Origin: Halorubrum coriense DSM 10284
GTDB taxonomy: Archaea > Halobacteriota > Halobacteria > Halobacteriales > Haloferacaceae
DNA: 59,033 bases
Assembly (NCBI RefSeq): GCF_000337035.1
Contig: NZ_AOJL01000061.1
Coordinates: 6,987 to 66,019 of the forward strand
Direction: 5' to 3'
The position numbers and the translations under genes were made by a program. Shown here piece by piece: positions 34,797 to 42,771 of this stretch (positions are counted from its first letter, which is position 1; each line of letters starts with the position of its first letter). The notes beneath the pieces were generated by a model. That model was not told the origin of the DNA. It worked only from the letters and a program-made list of their open reading frames with translations, and did not search any database.

Positions 34797-36240
34797 CCTC
34801 CCCGTCGTGAACGACGGGGCTTCCCGTACCGCGTTGGGATATTTGCTGGTCTACGACACGAGCTGTTCTCTCGTGTTGAACGTCCCGCTTTCGCGGTCGA
34901 ACAGGTGTGTCGATGGCTGTGCCACACAGCCGTTACTCCTATCCTCTCCGTGAGGACTCGGAGTTATCTTCTGACGCATGTTCTCCGCCCCGTTGCAATC
35001 TGCGTTGGCTACCAACTCACACGACTGGCACACATACAAGCCACGGTGCTTCCGATTCGACTTCGTGTCGTCACCACACCGTGAACACGTCTTCGAAGTG
35101 TCCCACTCGTTCTCCTTCAGCACCTCGACACCGCGAATCTCGCCTTTGTATGCGAGGTACTGGTAGATGCGGTCGAACGCCCACGTATGCAGTTTCTTGT
35201 TACCGGTCTTGCCCCAGTCTGAATCGCGCACGTCTTTGGGCCAACTTACCGCGAGCGTCCCCACGCTACGTTCGACACACTCGGTGATGATGGCGTTTGT
35301 GAGCGTATGGTAGAAGTGGGTTTCGCGGTCTGCGAGTTTTTGACGCGCCCACATCGACTGATCTGATGGTCCGTTCTCTCCCTCGGTGTCGTACTCAGAA
35401 CCCGTGAAGTAGTGCTTGTCTTGCTTGAGTGAGTTGCCGGGATACAGAACGTACTCATTAGGGAACGCGACCGTGGCGAGGTTCTTGATACCAAGGTCGA
35501 TTCCCGCCACGCCGTCGCCTGCGGAGTCGTTGGTTTCGAGGCTGACTTTACAGACGAAGTGTAGTTCCCACTCATCACCGTTCCAGACGGCGCGAACGTT
35601 CTGTACGGACTCGACCTCTGAGAGGTCTACGTCTGGTCGGGTCTGGTACTCACAGAGTAGAAAGTCCGACCAATGCTCCTTGAGGTTCGAGCCTTTGGAG
35701 AGTCTGACCCTGTTGCTCTGGGGATCGTGTTTGAACCCGTCTTCTTTGAACGTGACCGTACTCTTGGGTCGCGTGTCGCCGTGTTTACGGTAGTCGGGGG
35801 GATTCGCCTTTGAGTCTTTGTGTCGCAGATCGAACCATGACTGGAAAGCGTCGGAAAGTTCTTCAATGACTTTCTGACTGGATTGCGCATTCAGGTCTTT
35901 CCAGCACGACTGGTTCTTCATATACGATTTCAGCACGCCCCCATCTGGGATTTCACCAGTGGCGTCCCATACACGGTCGGCTGTCCATCGTGCGACGTTC
36001 CAAATCTTGGAGGCGGAGTCTCCGAGCGAGCCGAGGCCCTCGCAGACCTGTCGGTGGTTCCGGATGGAACCAACGTAGGTGCGAGTGACCTGAATCGCCA
36101 TACATAGCCTATGTAGAAGTAGTTAGTTAATGGTGTGGATTAGCGTGGAATATCCAGCCTGCTATCGGCGGTGGACTGTGGAGGAGTTGTCGGATTCACT
36201 CCCGCCGTAAACGGCGGGATTCTCTCCTCGAAGAAAGATA
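34790..36240 (-). mobile_element. Inner IS1341-type element with intact tnpB
   Basis: The right terminus is GAGGATGTCAC at 34790 (minus strand). The left end has GAGAATCCCGCCGTTTACGG and CGGGAGTGAATC near 36190-36235, preceded by CTATCTTTC. There is no tnpA. It sits inside or at the break of the older element at 33930-34789. The terminal hairpin CCCCGTCG-TTC-ACGACGGGG lies at 34800-34822. Confidence 0.8.
34851..36101 (-). CDS. tnpB: TnpB RNA-guided nuclease (full length)
   Basis: 416 aa from ATG 36101. RuvC motif I: GIDLGIKNLATVAF. The middle acidic region reads VGTLAVSWPKDVRDSDWG, where related proteins have VGDL-GIRED; the catalytic Glu may be replaced by Asp. The third Asp is in NADCNGAENM, with zinc ribbon CSRCGDD...CQSCELV. 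No frameshift or stop. The C-terminus nearly equals that at 1-258. If the middle acidic residue is truly changed, cleavage may be weakened while RNA-guided binding is kept. Confidence 0.9.
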   Translation of the reverse strand: MAIQVTRTYVGSIRNHRQVCEGLGSLGDSASKIWNVARWTADRVWDATGEIPDGGVLKSYMKNQSCWKDLNAQSSQKVIEELSDAFQSWFDLRHKDSKANPPDYRKHGDTRPKSTVTFKEDGFKHDPQSNRVRLSKGSNLKEHWSDFLLCEYQTRPDVDLSEVESVQNVRAVWNGDEWELHFVCKVSLETNDSAGDGVAGIDLGIKNLATVAFPNEYVLYPGNSLKQDKHYFTGSEYDTEGENGPSDQSMWARQKLADRETHFYHTLTNAIITECVERSVGTLAVSWPKDVRDSDWGKTGNKKLHTWAFDRIYQYLAYKGEIRGVEVLKENEWDTSKTCSRCGDDTKSNRKHRGLYVCQSCELVANADCNGAENMRQKITPSPHGEDRSNGCVAQPSTHLFDRESGTFNTREQLVS

Positions 36241-36431
36241 GTCAGCACGCCCGAGTTGACAGCTACCGGGGAGATCATTTGGGTGGTGCTGAATACACAG
36301 CGCTTATTTCGCACAGAATTATCTCCAGAATCGATTCGCTCAGTACAGGGGACTCACGAATCGTTCCGTATGGGACAAACAGCCGGTAAAAGAGGTCGGT
36401 ACAGGTAGAGACAGGAAGAGAGACGTGAAAT

Positions 36432-36465
36432 CTATTATAATAACGGGAAGATTTTTGAATCTTCC
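36432..36465 (+). promoter_or_regulatory. VapBC promoter and inverted-repeat operator
   Basis: TATTATAATAA (36433-36443) is a TATA-like element. GGAAGATT-TTTG-AATCTTCC (36446-36465) is a perfect 8-bp inverted repeat just downstream, 21 bp before the vapB start. AbrB-type antitoxins bind such repeats to autorepress. Confidence 0.55.
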
Positions 36466-36486
36466 TGTATGATAAGCTAGTACACC

Positions 36487-36753
36487 ATGTCAAAATCAAC
36501 GGACGAACGAGGGCGGATTTACCTCCCAAAAGATGTCCGAGAGAAGTTCGGTAACCAGTATCGCATTGTCGAACTCCCGAGTCATGTCGCCCTCTTCCCC
36601 GTCGACGAGGACCCGGTAGCGGGGCTCCGAGCTGCCGTTGGCGATGCGTTCGGAGATACGAAAGCCGCCGATCTGAAAGCAGACGCGCGTGAGGCGATCT
36701 CTCGAGAGGTTCGAGAGGAAGCAGAAGCCCGGTCACAGGCCGGTAAGGAGTAA
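36487..36753 (+). CDS. vapB: VapB antitoxin, AbrB/SpoVT family
   Basis: 88 aa. The N-terminal swapped-hairpin domain reads STDERGRIYLPKDVREKFG and YRIVELPSHVALFPVDEDP, typical AbrB. The C-terminal helix (AADLKADAREAISREVREEA) would wrap the toxin. It is followed after 2 bp by the PIN toxin. Likely autoregulated through the inverted repeat at 36446. Confidence 0.9.
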   Translation: MSKSTDERGRIYLPKDVREKFGNQYRIVELPSHVALFPVDEDPVAGLRAAVGDAFGDTKAADLKADAREAISREVREEAEARSQAGKE

Positions 36754-36755
36754 CT

Positions 36756-37157
36756 GTGTACGTCGAAACTGACTTTCTCACGGCGTTGCTAAAGGATGAT
36801 GACTGGCTTCAGGAGGCCGCAATCCGCGCCCTTGACGAGCGCGACGACATTCACACATCGATACTCGCATATGCCGAGGTACTGGTGCTGTTCTACGACC
36901 GTGAGACTGCCGAGTATGAGATCGACGCGCCGCGGGCAATCACTAACCTGCTCGAACTAGTTCCGATCGTACCAAAAGAACACGAGGACGCGGTTCTGGC
37001 CGCCGCAGCGTTCCTCGATGAGTACGAGCTCACACCATTCGACGCACTTCATGCCGGACTCGTCACAACCGGCGAGGAGCGCATTCTTTCGACCGAGCAG
37101 GACTACGACACTGTCGGCCTCGACCGTACACCCTTGGAATCCGCTTTTTCGGAGTGA
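36756..37157 (+). CDS. vapC: VapC toxin, PIN-domain ribonuclease
   Basis: 133 aa with GTG start 36756. The four PIN acidic residues are present: Asp6 (VETDFLTALL), Glu41 (ILAYAEVLVLFYD), Asp96 (LTPFDALHAG) and Asp116 (EQDYDTVGLD). VapC toxins cleave tRNA or rRNA when freed from VapB. Intact by all visible signs. A solo IS terminus follows directly after the stop. Confidence 0.9.
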   Translation: MYVETDFLTALLKDDDWLQEAAIRALDERDDIHTSILAYAEVLVLFYDRETAEYEIDAPRAITNLLELVPIVPKEHEDAVLAAAAFLDEYELTPFDALHAGLVTTGEERILSTEQDYDTVGLDRTPLESAFSE

Positions 37158-37236
37158 CTCTGTCAGTACGCACTCTTCAGCGAACAGCTGTTTCAGACGG
37201 GTCAATGTCTGAAGAAAAGGATTTCAACAGAGCCGC
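37155..37236 (-). repeat. Solo IS terminus, type B
   Basis: Minus strand: CGGCTCTGTTGAAATCCTTT, then TCTTCAGACATTGACC, then codons for TRLKQLFAEECVLTES. The match to the other type B copies ends there. Confidence 0.65.
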
Positions 37237-37307
37237 CTGCCTGTCATCTACTAACGCGGTCGTCGCGGTGAGCACTCGACGGTGGTCGGAGCGCTCTACC
37301 ACTCGAA

Positions 37308-38093
37308 TCAGATGTCTCGGCGCTGGAACAGCGCCTGTGAGGCGATCAGTAGGCCGGCGAACGCGACGAGCAGGATGATCGAGTCGATCGGTTCGAACGA
37401 CCCGTCGATCAGGACCGGCGTCGGCTCATAGTACTGCGTCGGACTCAGGTATTGTATCCAGTCGTACCCCTCGGCGCCGCCGACGACCGACTCGACGAGA
37501 TAGAGGACGAAGACGGTGCCGACGGCCGCTCGCTCGGCGATCGCCGCGCGGTCGACGGCGACCGAGAATACGAGGCCGATCCCAGCGCAGACGAGGAGGA
37601 ACGGGACCGACAGCAGGTGCGCCAAGAGGAGGTGATCGACGGCGATTCGCTCTCCGACGGCGATCACGAACAGGTAGACCAGCAGGCCGCCGCCGGCGTT
37701 GACGGCGATCATGGGCACGAGCAGCGCGGCGAACTTCTCGACGAGAAGCCGGGACCGCGTGACGGGAAACGACAGGAGGAGGTCCATCCGTTCCGTCTCC
37801 ACGTCGCGCGCGATCACGCCGCCGGCGACGTACGCGAAGTACAAGCCCAGTCCGAGCAGCCAGACGAAGTTGAACACCTGCGCGCCGAGGAATCCCTCGA
37901 TCGTCGATAGGTTTTCGATGCCGAACGCGTCCAGCATCGCCGGCGGCAGGTCCTCGAAGACGTCCTCGTAGTCGACCCCCTCCAGAACGGTGAAGTACCA
38001 GACGATGAATCCGACGTACGCCCCGACGCCGGCCGTGAGAATCGCGGCGCCGCGGAGTCGCCGCCGCCCCTCGTTTCGGGCGGTCTCAAACAT
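37308..38093 (-). CDS. ABC-2 type transporter permease
   Basis: 261 aa from ATG 38093 (MFETARNEGRRRLRGAAILT); the ATG overlaps the stop of the ATPase gene. An alternative ATG at 38114 adds 7 residues. Six hydrophobic helices, with the GGVIARDVETERMDLLLSFP-VTR loop that is characteristic of ABC-2 permeases just before helix 3. It forms an exporter with the ATPase at 38086. Cargo unknown; adjacent CARDB-like surface protein suggests envelope-related export. Confidence 0.9.
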   Translation of the reverse strand: MFETARNEGRRRLRGAAILTAGVGAYVGFIVWYFTVLEGVDYEDVFEDLPPAMLDAFGIENLSTIEGFLGAQVFNFVWLLGLGLYFAYVAGGVIARDVETERMDLLLSFPVTRSRLLVEKFAALLVPMIAVNAGGGLLVYLFVIAVGERIAVDHLLLAHLLSVPFLLVCAGIGLVFSVAVDRAAIAERAAVGTVFVLYLVESVVGGAEGYDWIQYLSPTQYYEPTPVLIDGSFEPIDSIILLVAFAGLLIASQALFQRRDI

Positions 38094-39099
38094 TCGTTGC
38101 CCCCGTTCCGTCATTCTCGCTCGTCGCTTCCGCCCCGTCGCTCTCGCCCGTCGCTCCACCGCTTCCGTCCCACGCCTCCTCGGTCGGGCTCGACCCGTCC
38201 GGCGTTCCCTCGCCGCCGTAGTAGTGCGCGAACACATCCTCGATGGGGGGCTCGCCGACCTCCACGTCGCGGACGTCGTGAGCCGCCAGTTCGCGGAGGA
38301 GCGCGTTGACGCCGCCGGCGTAGATGAACTGGACGCCCTCGGCGAACCGGTCCGGGTCGACGACGCCGTCGAGGTCGGTTATCGTCGCAATCGCGGCATC
38401 GCTCGCGTGGACCCGCACGTGTTTCCCGCCTCGGTGGAGCAGCGCCTCGACGTTCTCGAGTTCGACGACCGACCCGCCGCGGAGGATGCCGACACGGTCG
38501 CAGACCCGCCGCACCTCGCTCAGCACGTGCGAGGAGAAGAACACCGTCGTGCCGCGGTCCCGCTCGTCCCGGACGAACTCGTTGAACGCCTCCTGTTTGA
38601 GCGGGTCGAGACCCGAGGTGGGTTCGTCCATGATCACGAGGTCCGGGTCGTGCATGAACGCCTGCACCAGACCGAGCATCCGCTTGTTCCCGGTCGAATA
38701 CTCCCGTATCGGACGGTCGACCGGCGGGGTGAACAGCTCCAACAGCTCCGCCCGGCGACTGTCGCCTTTCACCGCGCCGTGGTATTCGAGCACCGCCTCC
38801 CCCGTCGCCTCCTCGGCGAATCCGAGGTGTGCCGGGAGGTACCCGATCCGGCGCTTGGCCTCGGTCAGCGCGGCCTCGTCGCGGACGTCGGCGCCGAGCA
38901 CTGTCGCCGTCCCCGAGGTGGGTTTCAACAGCCCCAACAGCAGTCGTATCGTCGTCGACTTCCCCGCGCCGTTGGGTCCGAGGAAGCCGAACACCTCGCC
39001 CTCGTTCACGGCGAAGGACACGGCGTCGTTCGCGACCACGTTCCCGAACTCCTTGGTGAGTCCCTCGACGACGAGGGGTCGGTCGGCCTCACCGGACAT
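38086..39099 (-). CDS. ABC transporter ATP-binding protein (exporter type)
   Basis: 337 aa. Walker A GPNGAGKSTT (~40), signature region YSTGNKRMLGLVQAF (~140, a variant of LSGGQ), Walker B DLVIMDEPTSGLD (~160), and H-loop FFSSHVLSEV. A C-terminal ~60-residue low-complexity tail (Glu/Ser/Gly/Thr) is typical of haloarchaea. It overlaps the upstream surface protein by 11 bp and the permease by 8 bp, so the three form one operon. Confidence 0.93.
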   Translation of the reverse strand: MSGEADRPLVVEGLTKEFGNVVANDAVSFAVNEGEVFGFLGPNGAGKSTTIRLLLGLLKPTSGTATVLGADVRDEAALTEAKRRIGYLPAHLGFAEEATGEAVLEYHGAVKGDSRRAELLELFTPPVDRPIREYSTGNKRMLGLVQAFMHDPDLVIMDEPTSGLDPLKQEAFNEFVRDERDRGTTVFFSSHVLSEVRRVCDRVGILRGGSVVELENVEALLHRGGKHVRVHASDAAIATITDLDGVVDPDRFAEGVQFIYAGGVNALLRELAAHDVRDVEVGEPPIEDVFAHYYGGEGTPDGSSPTEEAWDGSGGATGESDGAEATSENDGTGATNV

Positions 39100-40687
39100 A
39101 GAACCACCACGCGCCGGCGGCGACGATGACGAGGAGGATGATCAACACGCCGACTTCAATGGGTATCTCGTCCCCGGACGACTCGACGACCGAGGCGGCG
39201 ACCCGCTCGGTGTCGCCGTCGACGCGGACGCCGTCGGGGTCGGTGTACGCGACTTCGACGCTCGCGGGGTACCGGGTCGCCGGCGCGTCGCCGTCCACCG
39301 CGAGGTCGAACGCGACTTCTCCGGTCTCCCCGGGCGCGAGCGACGGGATCACCGTCGTCCGGAACTCGCTCTCCAGCGGTTGGTCGACGACGAGGCGCAG
39401 TTCGACGTCGCGGAGTTCAACGTCGCGGCGGTTCGTCACCTCGAGCCGCAGCACGCCTTCCTCGCCGGCCGCGAACTCCGAGTCGAGCGCGGACACCGCC
39501 ACGGCGTCTCGGCGTTCGGCGATCGGTACGCGCACCGTCGCTTCGGTCGTCCGTTCGGTGTCGGCTGCGCTCCGGTAGCTGGTCGAGAGGACCAGCGGCT
39601 GGGGGACCGAGTCGGCGTTCGCCGGGACCTCCCCGCGGAAGCGGAAGGCAGCGCTCTCGCCGGCGTCGAGGTCACCGACGGCGTACCGCGGGCTGCGCGG
39701 GACGAACGCCCCGTCGCCGACCGCGAGGACGACCGCTCGAACCTCCGCCGGCCCGTCGTTCCGGATCGTCCCGCTGACGGTCCCGTTCTCGCCGACGCGG
39801 AGGGAGGCGTCGTCGACCGCGACCGAGAGAGACTGCTCCGCGCGCGGTCGGAGCCCGACCGGAATGTCCGTCTGCGCGCCGCGGACGCCGTCGGGGTCGG
39901 TGTACTGCACGACGCCGGTGAGGTCGAACGACTCGGCAGCGGCGTCGGCGCTGACGCTCGCCGGGAACCTGATCGTCGCGTTCTCGCCGGGACCGAGCCG
40001 GTCGATCCGGGCGGTGTTCCGCTCCGTCTCGCCGAGCGCGAGGTCGGGGCCGTTTGCGGCGAGTTCGACCGAGAGGTCGCGCGCGGGCTCTCCGCCGACG
40101 TTGGTCACGTTCGCCACGAGCGTTCCGGCGTCGCCGACCTGTACGTCCGTCTCGACCGTCCGTACCGCGAAGCGCGGCGCGTCGTCGACGGTCACCGATA
40201 CCGACTCGGTCCGGGTCCGCGTCCGGTCCTGGACGACGCCGCTCCGCGGCGCTGACAGGGAGGTGTACGAGTATTCGAGCCGCACGTCGAGCGAGTACCG
40301 CCCCGGCTCCGCGTCGGCCGGGACGACGACGGAGACGGGCGCCTCGCGAACCGCTCCCTCGCCGATTGACCCGACGGCGAACCGACCGGTCTCGACGACG
40401 AGCGGGGAGCGTCTGGCTCGGACCTCGACGACGACGCTGCGCGCGGTCGTGACGGTATCTCGCCGGGCGTCCGATCCCGCGTCGACGTCGCCGTCGTTCG
40501 CGACCTGTAGCGTGAGCTCCGTCGCCGTCCCCGGTGACACGGTCGAGTCCGGCACGTAGACGTCCAGTTCGGGCTCGCCGCGCACGAACGGCGGCTCCTC
40601 CTGCGCGACGGCGAAGCCGGCGAACGCCGCGACGGAGAGGACGACGACGGCGACGACGGCGAGGGCCGGGAGCGGTCGGCGCGCCAT
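39089..40687 (-). CDS. Secreted membrane-anchored protein with repeated CARDB-like domains
   Basis: 532 aa. Signal peptide LPALAVVAVVVLSVAAFAGF-AVAQ. Then about four Ig-like repeats of the CARDB/COG1361 type (TPDGVRGAQTDIPV, YTDPDGVRVDGDTE are the repeat signatures), and a C-terminal helix VGVLIILLVIVAAGAWWFYV anchoring it outward. First gene of the operon with ATPase and permease. COG1361 proteins commonly accompany ABC-2 exporters in haloarchaea and may act as an external adaptor; that is inferred. Confidence 0.88.
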   Translation of the reverse strand: MARRPLPALAVVAVVVLSVAAFAGFAVAQEEPPFVRGEPELDVYVPDSTVSPGTATELTLQVANDGDVDAGSDARRDTVTTARSVVVEVRARRSPLVVETGRFAVGSIGEGAVREAPVSVVVPADAEPGRYSLDVRLEYSYTSLSAPRSGVVQDRTRTRTESVSVTVDDAPRFAVRTVETDVQVGDAGTLVANVTNVGGEPARDLSVELAANGPDLALGETERNTARIDRLGPGENATIRFPASVSADAAAESFDLTGVVQYTDPDGVRGAQTDIPVGLRPRAEQSLSVAVDDASLRVGENGTVSGTIRNDGPAEVRAVVLAVGDGAFVPRSPRYAVGDLDAGESAAFRFRGEVPANADSVPQPLVLSTSYRSAADTERTTEATVRVPIAERRDAVAVSALDSEFAAGEEGVLRLEVTNRRDVELRDVELRLVVDQPLESEFRTTVIPSLAPGETGEVAFDLAVDGDAPATRYPASVEVAYTDPDGVRVDGDTERVAASVVESSGDEIPIEVGVLIILLVIVAAGAWWFYVR

Positions 40688-40907
40688 TCACCTCACCGAC
40701 CCGGCGGCCGCGTCCGTTCGCTCGGTCGATCGAGACGAGCCCGGACGGCCGTATTGTTTGGTTGTCATGTCCTCCACTCCGCTCGCCGGTCATATATGTT
40801 TACGCGTGGCGACAGCTTCGGTTCGTTCTCGGTGTGGTGGCGGCAGCTTCGATCTGGAGCGTCGAGCGGGACGGGGCGGTTATTCCGTTGGAACCGAGTG
40901 TCGGTGT

Positions 40908-41822
40908 ATGCTCATGACGCCGGGACCGACCGCGGTCCCCGAACTCGTCCGCGACGCGATGAGCCGCGAGCTGATCGATCCCGACGTGGGCCCGGAGTTC
41001 CGGCGGATCTACGATCGACTCACCGACCGGCTGGGGACGGTGTACGGGGTCGAGTCCGGCGAGGAGGGGGGAGCGGACGACGGGTCCGCCCGCGACGTCG
41101 TCGTCCCCGGCGGCGAGGGGATCCTCGGCCTGGAGGCCGCGATCGCCTCGCTCGTCGAGCCCGGCACTGAGGTGCTCTGCCTGTCGAACGGGCTCTACGG
41201 AGACGGCTTCGCCGACTTCGTCGAGTCGTACGGCGGCGAGGCGACCCTCGTCTCGGCCGACTACGACGAGCCGCTCCCGCTGGCGGAGCTGGAGTCGGCG
41301 CTCGCCCGGGGAGACGCCGACTTCGAGGTCGCGACGATGGTCCACTGCGAGACGCCCACGGGGACGCTCAACGACCTCGGGCCCGCGCTGGACTTACTGG
41401 AGGAAACCGACGGCGAGGTCCTCACTGTCGTCGACGCCGTCTCCTCGCTCGGCGGGGCGAGGGTGCCGACCGAGCGGATCGACGTCTGTCTGGGCGCCTC
41501 CCAGAAGTGCTTCAGCGCGCCGCCGGGGCTCACCACGGCCGTGATCAGCGAGCGTGCGTGGACCGCGATGGAGGAGCGCGACCCGCACTCGCTGTACACG
41601 AACTTCCTGCCGTGGCGCAACACCTCAGGGGGATTCCCGTACACCCACCTCACGACCGAGGTCGTGGCGCTCGACGCGGCGCTCGGACTGTGGCTGGAGG
41701 AGGGGCTCGACGACGTTCGAGAGCGTCATCGCACCGCGGCGGCGCGGTGTCGCGAGCGCGGGGCGGAGCTGGGGCTGGAGCCGTATCCGGAGCCCGAGCG
41801 CAGTTCGCCGATGGTGACCGCC
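40908..41822 (+). pseudogene. PLP-dependent aminotransferase (alanine-glyoxylate type), 3' end lost
   Basis: From ATG 40908: MLMTPGPTAVPELVRDAMSR. PLP-fold landmarks: GGEGILGLEAAIASLV, MVHCETPTGTLNDL, TVVDAVSSLGG, and the lysine in LGASQKCFSAPPG that forms the Schiff base. The reading is normal up to SSPMVTA (41822) and then enters an IS6 fragment, so the last ~60 residues including part of the small domain are missing. The remaining protein is probably inactive. Family: class V, serine-pyruvate/alanine-glyoxylate aminotransferases. Confidence 0.85.
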
Positions 41823-41971
41823 ATAGAAATCGGAATGCTGTTGAACGTATTGCTAGAGAAACAAACGACGAATAGCCTGTTTCTCAAACTGTTTCAGCAA
41901 CGCCAACGCAGAAGCTGCCGACAATTGGCTCAGATCGTTCAGCTTCCCGTGAAATAAGCTCACCTGAACAC
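41822..41971 (+). mobile_element. IS6-family remnant (right part)
   Basis: CATAGAAATCGGAATGCTGT onward aligns with the 3' part of the IS6 transposase at 49960-50104 (CATGGAAGTCGGAACAGCGT). Shared further on are CTGTTTCAGCAAC and GCCGACAATTGG, and the common right end is TGAACACTACGT. It carries frameshifts. Only the last ~150 bp of the IS remain. Confidence 0.75.
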
Positions 41972-42025
41972 TACGTGGCGTATGGTGGCAAGAATCAAGT
42001 GTAGACCCCACCTCCCACCGGGGGC

Positions 42026-42715
42026 ATGTACCGGGCCAAAATCTACCTCAAACTGGACACGAACTGTATCCTCAGTCAGGTGACGAACAAGTGGAACTTT
42101 TCTTTTACTGTCCACAGTGAAGAATTAATTGACGGCGGCAAGGTTCGGTTTGTGCTCGACGCCGGTGACCGGATCGAAGAAATCGAGGCCGCCTTCGAGG
42201 CGTCGGACGAGGTGACGGCGCTCAACCGGGTCGAGGAGAGCCGGCTGGCGGTGACGAAACATGCCTGCGGCGCGCTCCCGATCATCCGAGAAAATCACGG
42301 GATGCTCGAGGGGCGCGATCAGGTCAGTGGCGACCAGCGCGTGTTCGACATGGTGGTGTACCGCCGACAAGATCTCCGCAACATAATCGAGGAACTCGCC
42401 TCGATCAGCACTGTCAAACTCGGCCGGCTCACCCCTTACCTCGAACCCGAGAGCATGCTCTCGGAACGCCAGTCGGAGGTGATCTCGACGGCGTTGCGGC
42501 GCGGTTACTACGAGTGGCCACGCAAGACCGACGCAGAGACGCTTGCCGGTGAGCTGGGGATCGCCCACTCGACGTTCCTCGAACACCTCAGGAAAGCGGA
42601 GCGCGCGCTGCTCTCGGATGCCCTCGGCCGCGGCGGCCGGACCGAGGTACCAGGGCCGGACGAGGCGGAGCTCATGCTGGGGGGCGAACGGGCTACCGAT
42701 CCGTCAGATAAATAA
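42026..42715 (+). CDS. Bat-type HTH-10 transcriptional regulator
   Basis: 229 aa. The N-terminal ~150 residues are a bacterioopsin-activator-like sensor domain. The C-terminal HTH-10 reads MLSERQSEVISTALRRGYYE, WPRKTDAETLAGELGIAHST, FLEHLRKAERALL, the classic haloarchaeal Bat signature. It stands directly upstream of and in line with the importer operon, 56 bp away, and is therefore its likely activator. The sensed ligand is unknown. A hairpin at 42719 separates it from the next gene. Confidence 0.9.
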   Translation: MYRAKIYLKLDTNCILSQVTNKWNFSFTVHSEELIDGGKVRFVLDAGDRIEEIEAAFEASDEVTALNRVEESRLAVTKHACGALPIIRENHGMLEGRDQVSGDQRVFDMVVYRRQDLRNIIEELASISTVKLGRLTPYLEPESMLSERQSEVISTALRRGYYEWPRKTDAETLAGELGIAHSTFLEHLRKAERALLSDALGRGGRTEVPGPDEAELMLGGERATDPSDK

Positions 42716-42718
42716 AAA

Positions 42719-42734
42719 GCCTACCAGTGTAGGC
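42719..42734 (+). promoter_or_regulatory. Inverted repeat between regulator and operon
   Basis: GCCTAC-CAGT-GTAGGC is a perfect 6-bp inverted repeat starting 4 bp after the regulator's stop. It follows an A-run rather than preceding a T-run, so I favour an operator or RNA processing hairpin over a terminator. Confidence 0.4.
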
Positions 42735-42771
42735 GGAAGGCAAACCTTCACGGACTATAGTGACAGACGGT

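Noticed and set aside
37308-41800. Long frames antisense to the ABC and aminotransferase genes
   Set aside because: High-GC haloarchaeal genes produce long open antisense frames; their Arg/Pro-rich, basic translations are typical shadows.
42719-42734. Terminator after the Bat-type regulator
   Set aside because: The hairpin is not followed by a T-run; the A-run precedes it. Kept as a possible operator instead.
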